NCBI GenBank assembly: GCA_009779925.1
Contig: WRAZ01000023.1
Location: 1 to 34,332 of the forward strand
DNA: 34,332 nucleotides
Origin: Chitinivibrionia bacterium
GTDB lineage: Bacteria > Fibrobacterota > Chitinivibrionia > Chitinivibrionales > Chitinivibrionaceae
Direction: 5' to 3'
Position numbers and translations under genes: made by a program. Positions 27,803 through 34,332 of this stretch are shown in pieces; position 1 is the stretch's first letter, and every line of letters starts with the position of its first letter. Under the pieces are notes generated by a model. It was not told where the DNA came from. It saw nothing but the letters and a program-made list of their open reading frames with translations, and searched no databases.

Positions 27803-29704
27803 TTATTGAAAAACTCGCAAATGCGGAAAGCCGTTGTTTATTGTTGAATTTGTTCCCCAAATCGTTGTGAAATTCCAATTTACAAAAGTTTCACGGTCTT
27901 GCATTTGAACGGTGGTTATCGGCGTGCCTTTACCCGTGTCGCTTCGTTCGCTTGTTTCGGTGTTATAAAAAGAATTTACAACTCCTCCCGCACCGCCGTT
28001 ATTAACTCCTACTAATCCACCGAGATTGCCACTCCCTGTTATATTTCCTGTAGAAAAACTATTGATTATTCTGCCGTGAGTTCCATTTGTTCCCGTAATG
28101 CCACCAGTGGCAGGCGACCAATGAGACGTGCTTCCGGATACATTCCCAATTGCGTAAGTGTTTTCTATTCTTCCATCATTAAAACCCACCAATCCACCAG
28201 TTGAAGCGCCTGTTATAGTCCCCGTTCCTGCAACGGTTCCTGTAGAATATGAAAACGCAATTAAGCCACTACCTTCATTCCAGCCAACTAATCCGCCAAC
28301 ACTACTTGTCCCGTTTATGTTTGCTTCCGAATAACTGTTCTCAATTCTTCCGTTATTCCAACCGACCAAACCACCAGCACGGCTTGCAGTGCTTCTGATA
28401 AGCCCAAAAACATAACAATTGTTAATAGTACCAATGTTATATCCAGCCAATCCGCCAACAATACCTTCCCCTGATATATTAACATCAACAAGTCCGAGAT
28501 TTTTTACAATTCCCTCTGCTCCGATAAACCCAAATAATCCTTGATAATCATTTGAGCTGTTTATATCAATTCCTCTGATTACATTATTATTGCCGTCAAA
28601 TGTTCCCCTGAACGGACGATTATTTGCAGATAACGGAGCCCATCTTCCGATAGGCACCCAAACGCCCGACAACTGAATGTCGTTTGCAAGCGAAACTGTT
28701 CTGCCTAAGAAATTATTTCCTGCGTTTACTTGGTCTCTGAACGCCGCCAATTCTGCGGCGGTTGATATTGTAATACAATCCGTAAGTATCGGTCGCTTTT
28801 CGGAATGAGTGCAATTTTCTCTGGTGCAAATTCTTACTTCTTCGCCGTCTTTATCGCATTCGGGCGGTGTTGTTATTTCCCACAGACCAAATTCGTGAGT
28901 AAGCGCATTTATTACTTGTTCGCCGCTTGTTGCGCCGCAAATAGAACAAGTTCTCGCTCTCAAACCGGGCTCAGCGCAAGTAGGAGGCGTTATCACCTCT
29001 AAATTACCCCAAGTATGATTAGGGACAGGTATGCTTTCTGTTATAGTATGCTCGCAATTCGCTCTTTGGCAGGCTCTTGTTCTGCTTCCCGCTTCACCGC
29101 CGCAAATCGCGACTTTTGTTGTGTCCCACGCGCCTAAATCGTGAGCAAGTTCAGGTATATTTTCTGTTATTGAGTGTTCGCAATTCGCCCTTTGACAAGA
29201 CCTTGTTCTACTTCCTGTTTCACCGCAAACTGCAACTATTGTAGTATCCCACAAACCTAAATCGTGGCTTAACATCGGTATTTGCTGTTCGCCTGTTCTT
29301 GCTCCGCAATCAGAACAAACTCTCGCTCTCAATCCCGCTGTGGCGCAAGTTGCTACTGTTATTTCCGTTAAATCGCCGAAATTATGCCCTGTCGCTGCAA
29401 CTGGTCTATTTTCTCCGTAAGAACAATTTCCTCTTGCGCAAGTTCTGGCTTCTTCTCCTGCTGTCATACAAGTCGCGGGTGTTATTATTATCCAATCGCT
29501 TAAATTGTGTCCCAACGTCGCTGTCGGACGGGTTCTCGTTTCACTGCAAACACTGCATACACTTGTTTCTTCGCCGCCAACTAAACAAGTTGCCGCTCTT
29601 GTTTCAACCCATTCACCCCAAACGCATTCAGTGTGAGCATTATTATCGCTGTCATTTGAGCATCCGCCGATAAATATTATCGACATAATCATAAAAATTG
29701 CCAA
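27803..29704 (-). CDS. GLUG/Cys-rich-repeat lipoprotein, start uncertain
   Basis: The frame encodes a lipoprotein signal: KKIKLTTVILAIFMIMS, then IIFIGGC with the lipobox Cys. About seven Cys-rich repeats of about 42 residues follow (roughly 25-310; Cys pairs such as CSVC, CSDCG and CSICG), then about six GLUG motifs (roughly 380-610). It ends without the C-terminal domain of the two other GLUG proteins, which fits lipid anchoring. A TTG at 29704 is the nearest start codon, but it lies inside the signal peptide and has no ribosome site, so it cannot be the true start. The in-frame codons upstream run through a (GT)28 tract to a stop with no ATG. The ATG with a good site (29832) is out of frame at the present tract length. 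Confidence 0.75.
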   Translation of the reverse strand: MAIFMIMSIIFIGGCSNDSDNNAHTECVWGEWVETRAATCLVGGEETSVCSVCSETRTRPTATLGHNLSDWIIITPATCMTAGEEARTCARGNCSYGENRPVAATGHNFGDLTEITVATCATAGLRARVCSDCGARTGEQQIPMLSHDLGLWDTTIVAVCGETGSRTRSCQRANCEHSITENIPELAHDLGAWDTTKVAICGGEAGSRTRACQRANCEHTITESIPVPNHTWGNLEVITPPTCAEPGLRARTCSICGATSGEQVINALTHEFGLWEITTPPECDKDGEEVRICTRENCTHSEKRPILTDCITISTAAELAAFRDQVNAGNNFLGRTVSLANDIQLSGVWVPIGRWAPLSANNRPFRGTFDGNNNVIRGIDINSSNDYQGLFGFIGAEGIVKNLGLVDVNISGEGIVGGLAGYNIGTINNCYVFGLIRSTASRAGGLVGWNNGRIENSYSEANINGTSSVGGLVGWNEGSGLIAFSYSTGTVAGTGTITGASTGGLVGFNDGRIENTYAIGNVSGSTSHWSPATGGITGTNGTHGRIINSFSTGNITGSGNLGGLVGVNNGGAGGVVNSFYNTETSERSDTGKGTPITTVQMQDRETFVNWNFTTIWGTNSTINNGFPHLRVFQ

Positions 29705-29715
29705 AATGACTGTTG

Positions 29716-29832
<117 letters not shown>

Positions 29833-29866
29833 TGTTAATGCCCCCTTTTTATATCTATATTTATAT

Positions 29867-29902
29867 TTAAGATAAGCTAAGCGCAAACTTAACTTATCTT
29901 AA
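29867..29902. terminator. AT-rich hairpin downstream of V-ATPase K gene
   Basis: TTAAGATAAG pairs with CTTATCTTAA, with a second inner pairing (TAAG/CTTA), 14 nt beyond the K gene stop. No U-run follows on the minus strand, so it is a weak terminator candidate. It separates the K gene from the lipoprotein gene. Confidence 0.5.
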
Positions 29903-29915
29903 AATTAAAAACTTA

Positions 29916-30395
29916 TTACATTCCTACCGCAGGTCTCATCATTCCCGAAATAAGAATTGCTGTAACCAAAGACATAATAGCGAAGAATTCGGGGAACGCA
30001 ATCAAAATGAGCGTGTTTCCGAATACGTCATTTCCGTTTCCGATAGCGTTCATACCGCTTACGCAGATGTTCGCTTGGAAAATTGCCGAAACCAAACAAA
30101 CCGTTCCGAGCGCAATTCCCGCGCCCAAGGTAAGAGCGCCGTTAAAAGTTGACGCGCCATTTACCGCAAGAGCTCCCGAAAAAATAACAAATCCGACGAA
30201 GCCGTAAAGTCCCTGCGTTGAAGGAACCGCCGACAATACAAGTCCCGAACCGAAACAATCAGGTCTCTTCTTTAACGCGCCAACAAGCGCGCAAGGAATA
30301 TTTCCCGCACCGATTGCGCAACCCAAACCGCTCATACCGACCATAAGCGCCATACCTACGAAGCCCATAATCATACCTAATGATGATACTTCCAT
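29916..30395 (-). CDS. ntpK: V-type ATPase subunit K (rotor ring proteolipid)
   Basis: This 159-residue, very hydrophobic protein has four membrane helices arranged as two hairpins, the duplicated proteolipid form. The ion site can be read: STQGLYGF (T60, Q61), FQANICVSG (Q107) and PEFFAI (E136) match the Thr-Gln, Gln and Glu that bind Na+ in Enterococcus hirae NtpK. It forms the rotating ring that carries ions past subunit I. The frame is open to 30536, but GGAGG lies 9 nt before the ATG at 30395, where the family N-terminus begins. It lies more than 19 kb from the rest of the V-ATPase genes and has its own upstream region, divergent from the GH94 gene. Confidence 0.93.
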   Translation of the reverse strand: MEVSSLGMIMGFVGMALMVGMSGLGCAIGAGNIPCALVGALKKRPDCFGSGLVLSAVPSTQGLYGFVGFVIFSGALAVNGASTFNGALTLGAGIALGTVCLVSAIFQANICVSGMNAIGNGNDVFGNTLILIAFPEFFAIMSLVTAILISGMMRPAVGM

Positions 30396-30680
30396 AAAAC
30401 CAAACCTCCAATAAAAATGAGTAATTAAAAACGTGATAACAAGTCCTCGCCCGTAATCGCAGAGATAACCCGTTGAGATTATCATTTTTTCCGAACTTAA
30501 TTGTTCCTGCGCACTAAACAAGAAATTGCACGTCAAGGCTAAAATACGTTATGGAAAAACTCAAATGCGTGAAATTTTTCAAAAACCAACATTTTTTCAC
30601 TTTATTGCGATGGCATATTGTATATTGTGTCATATTTTGTATTGAACTTATTAAAAAAACTTAACGAAAGGGATGGTTTT

Positions 30681-33251
30681 ATGGCTAACTTGAGGAACAA
30701 CGGAAAATTTGAATTCAACTCCGAAAACGAAGTCGTAATTAAGGAGAAAAACGGCGATATGACTCGCGAGCCGTGGCTTATGCTCTTGGCAAGACGAAAC
30801 AAAAGACCTATCGACACTCTCTGCTGGGGAATGACGAACAACGGCACTTCTTTTGCGCGTATCGGAACGCAAGAAGGCGACATCCTTAACGGATTTGTTC
30901 ACGAAGACCCCTACAAAACGAGAATGTTGGGAACTTACGCATATTTCCGCACAGACGACGGAAAATATTTCTCGAACGCGTGGTATCCTGTTATGAACAA
31001 AGAGCAAGAGCTTGAAACCACATTTGGCTTCGGCTACCTCAAATTCAAGACATCATACAACAATTTCGACGTTGAATCGGTGCATTTTGTGCCGAACTCA
31101 TACGACGCTATGGTTCAAATCATAAAAATTAAAAACAACGACAGCCAAGACCGCAAAATTACAATGTTTAACGTAAATCCCGTGAATATCGGAGACGCGC
31201 GCGACATTCAGTTCAGCGGTTTTAATACGCTTATGATGGGTGCCGCGCTTATCGACAAAGAACTTAACGCAACTGTTTGGAGAAACGGCTTTGGTCGCGA
31301 TTTCGACAGCAATGAAGAAAAAGTTAAATGGATGTTCGGAAAAGTACTTGTTCATACGTCTTCCCTTCCGAATAATCAATTTGCTACGCGTTATGACGAA
31401 TTTGTAGGACACCATTCAAACACAATGGGAAGTCCTGCGGCAGTTGTCGAAAATTGGGATTTGCCTAACCGCGACGCACACGAAAACTGCTCTGCGCTCG
31501 CTTCGCTTAAAAATTCATTTACGCTTAAAGCAGGCGAAACAAAAGAATTGATTGTAGTAAGCGCAACACCTTCTGCAGAAGATTACTATTGCGACGGCAA
31601 AAAATCAATTAAGGCGTTTCTTAACGAAGTTCTTAACCCCGAAAATGCAAAGAAAATGCTCGAAGAAGTTAAAGCTGAATGGAAAGTGGAACTCGGAAAA
31701 CTTTCTATTAAAGTAGAAGGCGACGACGAAGTTATTAACCCGTCTTACAAATGGCTTCAATATCAGTGCGCGATGGTTGCGCTTCTTAACAGAATGAAGT
31801 CGCGTTTCCACTCGGGCTTTGAATACGGCTACGGTTTCCGCGATATTTTGCAAGATATTTTGGCGCTTTTGCCATACGACCCGAAACCTGCGAAAGAACT
31901 TATCAAGTTTACTGCTCAGCAAATGTTCTCGGACGGTTTTGTGTATCACAACTTCTACGTAAAAGCGGCAGGAAACAAGAGTTTCGTTTGTTGCGACGAC
32001 CCATTGTGGTTGGTATATGCGGTTTGCGAATACATTAAAGAAAGCGGCGATTTCGCGTTCCTTAACGAAGTAGTCCCCTATTGCGACGCAAAAGAAGAAT
32101 TGCCTGCAAAAGAAGGCACAATCCTTGAGCACCTCAAAGTAGGAATTGCCAAAACTTGGAGAGAAAGCGACAACGGCTTGCCTTATATGTATATGGCAGA
32201 CTGGAACGACGACTTGTCGGGCAACTTCACAAGCGTTTCTTCTATGACAGGACAGCAATTCTACAAAGCGCTTAACGATATGATTACGCTTTTTAACACA
32301 CAAGGAATAGAAAAAGACTTGGCGGCGGATTATGCGGCAAAAGCAAAAACCATTAAAGAAGAGCTTGAGAAGAAATGTATCGACAAGGACGGAAACTATA
32401 TCCGCGCAGTTGCGTCAAAGGACTTCAGAAAGACCCTTGCAGGTATGGATTTCGGAAACACAGGACTTGAAAAGAGCGCAGTTTTGGCAGATATGGAAGG
32501 CGCAGGCGCACCCGTTGATTTGGGTAGCAGTAAGACCGACGGTTTCGTATTCTTTGAGCCGATTGCTTGGGCAGGTTTCAGCGGAGCAGCCGACAAAGCA
32601 AGATTTGACGCTTGTAAAAAAGTTTGCGACAGCACGCTTAACGATAAATACGGTATAGCAATTTGCCAAGGCGACAAAACTATGACCCAAGGAAAATTAC
32701 CTGTAGATAACCAAGGTTGGAAACGCAACGCACCCGGTAAAAAAGAAAACGGCGGCGAATTCAGACACCTCGAAAGTTGGTATATCGCGTCGCTTTGTAT
32801 TTTCGGCTACGGAAAAGAAGCGCACGACGTTTATATGAAAACGCTTCCTGCGGTTGCAAGTAAAGACGACCCGTATTTGTATGCGGCTGAGCGTTTTGTG
32901 TATCCCGAATATGTATCCGGTCCCGCGTCAAACGACCACGGAAAAGCAGGACATACTTGGCTTACAGGAACTGCTCCCACTCGCTTGAACGTTCTTATCG
33001 ACTGGATTTTCGGTGTTCGCAGAGATTACAACGGTCTTTTAATTGACCCTTGCGTATCTCCCGAATGGAAGAAATTCTCGGCAGTGAGAACTTTCAGAAA
33101 CACGACGTTTAACATTAACTTCTCAAACCCCAACGGTGTTCAAAAAGGCGTTAAGTCAATTAAAGTTGACGGCAAAGACATCGACGGAAACGTAATTCCT
33201 CTTGAATTTGCTAAAGGCGGAAGCGTTAATGTGGAAGTTGTGATGGGGTAA
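30681..33251 (+). CDS. glycoside hydrolase family 94 phosphorylase (cellobiose-phosphorylase-like)
   Basis: This 856-residue cytoplasmic protein has no signal peptide. It has the GH94 order: an N-terminal beta-sandwich (about 1-300), a linker, an (alpha/alpha)6 barrel with GYGFRDILQD (about 383-392) and ADWNDDL (about 506-512, the motif carrying the proton-donor Asp), and the late motif GHTWLTGTAPTRLNV followed by GLLIDPCVSPEWKKF. GH94 enzymes split beta-linked gluco-oligosaccharides with phosphate to yield a sugar-1-phosphate, saving ATP. Cellobiose or a cellodextrin is the likely substrate in a fibre degrader, but laminaribiose, chitobiose or beta-1,2-glucan cannot be excluded. The frame is open back to 30618; the ATG at 30681 starts the family region. 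The MnmD-like gene follows at once. Confidence 0.87.
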   Translation: MANLRNNGKFEFNSENEVVIKEKNGDMTREPWLMLLARRNKRPIDTLCWGMTNNGTSFARIGTQEGDILNGFVHEDPYKTRMLGTYAYFRTDDGKYFSNAWYPVMNKEQELETTFGFGYLKFKTSYNNFDVESVHFVPNSYDAMVQIIKIKNNDSQDRKITMFNVNPVNIGDARDIQFSGFNTLMMGAALIDKELNATVWRNGFGRDFDSNEEKVKWMFGKVLVHTSSLPNNQFATRYDEFVGHHSNTMGSPAAVVENWDLPNRDAHENCSALASLKNSFTLKAGETKELIVVSATPSAEDYYCDGKKSIKAFLNEVLNPENAKKMLEEVKAEWKVELGKLSIKVEGDDEVINPSYKWLQYQCAMVALLNRMKSRFHSGFEYGYGFRDILQDILALLPYDPKPAKELIKFTAQQMFSDGFVYHNFYVKAAGNKSFVCCDDPLWLVYAVCEYIKESGDFAFLNEVVPYCDAKEELPAKEGTILEHLKVGIAKTWRESDNGLPYMYMADWNDDLSGNFTSVSSMTGQQFYKALNDMITLFNTQGIEKDLAADYAAKAKTIKEELEKKCIDKDGNYIRAVASKDFRKTLAGMDFGNTGLEKSAVLADMEGAGAPVDLGSSKTDGFVFFEPIAWAGFSGAADKARFDACKKVCDSTLNDKYGIAICQGDKTMTQGKLPVDNQGWKRNAPGKKENGGEFRHLESWYIASLCIFGYGKEAHDVYMKTLPAVASKDDPYLYAAERFVYPEYVSGPASNDHGKAGHTWLTGTAPTRLNVLIDWIFGVRRDYNGLLIDPCVSPEWKKFSAVRTFRNTTFNINFSNPNGVQKGVKSIKVDGKDIDGNVIPLEFAKGGSVNVEVVMG

Positions 33252-33252
33252 T

Positions 33253-33912
33253 TTGGCTGTAAATTCGATTTACAACGATTGTTATTTTTCAATAGAGAAC
33301 GGCTTCGAGGAATCGAAGTCCGTTTTCGTTTGTACTAACGGAGTTGTTGAGAAGGCAAAATCAAGCAAAAATTTAACGATTGGCGAACTTGGTTTCGGCA
33401 CGGGGTTGAATTTGCTTGCTACTTTGGAGTGCATTTCTTTCCCTTGTGAAATTCAATATTATTCTGTGGAAAAACACCCACCGTCAAAAGAGCAAATCGA
33501 TGAAATAATCGGTGAATATTCGCCGAAAAATTACGCGCAGTATTTGCAATTTTACGACGAGTTATTTCGTAATCTGAAACACGGATTTAATTCGGCGATT
33601 TGGCAGTTTGGCGAAATAACGGTGAATTTCAATTTGTATTTCGGCGACGTGCTTGATTTTTTGGACGAACTTGACACTCAAATCGACTGTTGGTATCTTG
33701 ACGGACACGCGCCCGAGAAAAATCCCGATATGTGGAGCGAGGATGTTTGCAGAAAAGTTTATGATAAGAGCAAAGTCGGAACAACCGCAGGAACATATAC
33801 TGCTTGCGGATTTGTAAAGCAGAATTTACGTGCGGCGGGATTTTTTGTGAAGCGGCAAAAAGGATTTGGCGGAAAGCGGCATAAGTTGTTTGCGGAAAGA
33901 TCACAAGTCTAA
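33253..33912 (+). CDS. MnmD-like tRNA methyltransferase (DUF752)
   Basis: This 219-residue class I SAM-dependent methyltransferase has IGELGFGTGLNLL (motif I, 43-55), YLDGHAPEKNPDMWS, GTYTACGFVKQNLRAAGF and GFGGKRH, the marks of the methyltransferase domain of MnmC and stand-alone MnmD. These turn 5-aminomethyl- into 5-methylaminomethyl-2-thiouridine at the wobble position of some tRNAs. There is no FAD oxidase half. The TTG at 33253, one base after the GH94 stop codon, is the only start that keeps the full domain (an in-frame TGA lies 9 nt upstream), and GGGG lies just before it. Linkage with GH94 suggests cotranscription, not shared function. Confidence 0.85.
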   Translation: MAVNSIYNDCYFSIENGFEESKSVFVCTNGVVEKAKSSKNLTIGELGFGTGLNLLATLECISFPCEIQYYSVEKHPPSKEQIDEIIGEYSPKNYAQYLQFYDELFRNLKHGFNSAIWQFGEITVNFNLYFGDVLDFLDELDTQIDCWYLDGHAPEKNPDMWSEDVCRKVYDKSKVGTTAGTYTACGFVKQNLRAAGFFVKRQKGFGGKRHKLFAERSQV

Positions 33913-34051
33913 AATTTGGAAGAGTGTTTCGATTTATACGACAACGCCGACAGAAACCGTGAGCAGAAAATGTATAGATTTTTACATTTTTCCTCATCTT
34001 GCGGTTTTCTCGCTGGGGCAAATAGTATTTTTCTCGAAATAGGGGGAAATT

Positions 34052-34332
34052 ATGGAAAAAAATATAATGTCGTTTGATTGGGCTATAAAGGAAATATTAC
34101 GCGACAAAGCAAACTTTGACGTTTTGAGCGGTTTTTTGACAGAATTGCTTGAAAAAGACGTTAAAGTTCTTGAACTTATTGAGAGCGAAAGCAACAAAGA
34201 AGACGAAAAGGACAAATACAATCGCTTGGATTTGTGTGCAAAAATTGACAATAACGAAGTTGCGATATTTGAATTTCAAACAAGCAGAGAAAACGATTTT
34301 TTCCATAGAATTCTTTACGGCACAAGCAGGGC
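34052..34332 (+). CDS. Rpn-family PD-(D/E)XK nuclease, N-terminal part (partial)
   Basis: An open frame starts at the ATG at 34052 after AGGGGGAAATT and runs off the window. The 93 visible residues start MEKNIMSFDWAIKEILRDK and include NRLDLCAKI and VAIFEFQ, a D...E-x-Q variant of the PD-(D/E)XK core as in Rpn (PDDEXK_2) proteins. These are recombination-promoting nucleases or transposase-like proteins. It differs in sequence from the gene at 13693-14559. Confidence 0.75.
   Translation, partial: MEKNIMSFDWAIKEILRDKANFDVLSGFLTELLEKDVKVLELIESESNKEDEKDKYNRLDLCAKIDNNEVAIFEFQTSRENDFFHRILYGTSR

Noticed and set aside
30396-30536. N-terminal extension of V-ATPase K (47 residues)
   Set aside because: GGAGG precedes the ATG at 30395 and the upstream residues do not fit a proteolipid.

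Overview
The window looks like a chromosomal segment of a Gram-negative, anaerobic, probably gut- or fibre-associated bacterium. The best guess is the Fibrobacterota (Fibromonadales-like), with a spirochaete-type relative as the alternative. The pointers are a Bacteroidetes/Fibrobacter-style V-type ATPase operon with a DUF2764 subunit, secreted GLUG-repeat proteins with a conserved FlgD/T9SS-like C-terminal domain, a cytoplasmic GH94 disaccharide phosphorylase, and Rpn/PD-(D/E)XK genes. No rRNA or other decisive marker is present, so this is inference.

Layout. 1-1651 (+): C-terminus of a flagellin, its terminator, and an NtrC-family sigma-54 activator. 1755-3422 (-): a DEAD-box RNA helicase. 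3619-10726 (-): the V-ATPase operon in the order E, DUF2764, A, B, D, I. Its K (rotor) subunit is not here but at 29916-30395. 10922-13360 (-): a secreted GLUG/Ig-like protein. 13693-14559 (-): a PD-(D/E)XK nuclease-like gene. 14700-19899 (-): a three-gene signalling operon with a BvgS-like hybrid kinase and two tandem REC-REC proteins lacking output domains. 20177-23010 (-): DUF1643 translationally coupled to a second GLUG protein carrying Cys-rich repeats. 23574-24250 (+): an Abi/HEPN gene broken by a 2-nt GT duplication. 24384-27617 (-): carB. 27803-29704 (-): a GLUG/Cys-repeat lipoprotein behind a (GT)28 tract. 30681-33912 (+): GH94 phosphorylase followed by an MnmD-like methyltransferase. 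34052-end (+): start of an Rpn-family nuclease.

Three themes go beyond routine annotation. First, three large surface proteins are mosaics of the same modules (GLUG repeats, Cys-rich repeats, Ig-like parts, C-terminal sorting-type domain), and two have simple-sequence repeats near their 5' ends. One of these repeats lies between a good ATG and the lipoprotein signal peptide in a way that would switch the gene off or on. Second, a set of short palindromic repeats sits 7-24 nt after many stop codons, and has also entered two coding sequences in frame. Third, the signalling operon and the interval between DUF1643 and the Abi gene contain features a standard gene caller would miss: a probable ATA start codon, a two-nucleotide frameshift, and a 143-bp structured element closed by a perfect 15-bp inverted repeat.

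The V-ATPase K subunit retains residues that match the Na+ site of Enterococcus NtpK, so the enzyme may be a sodium pump. The cytoplasmic GH94 enzyme would fit an energy-saving way of using beta-glucan breakdown products.
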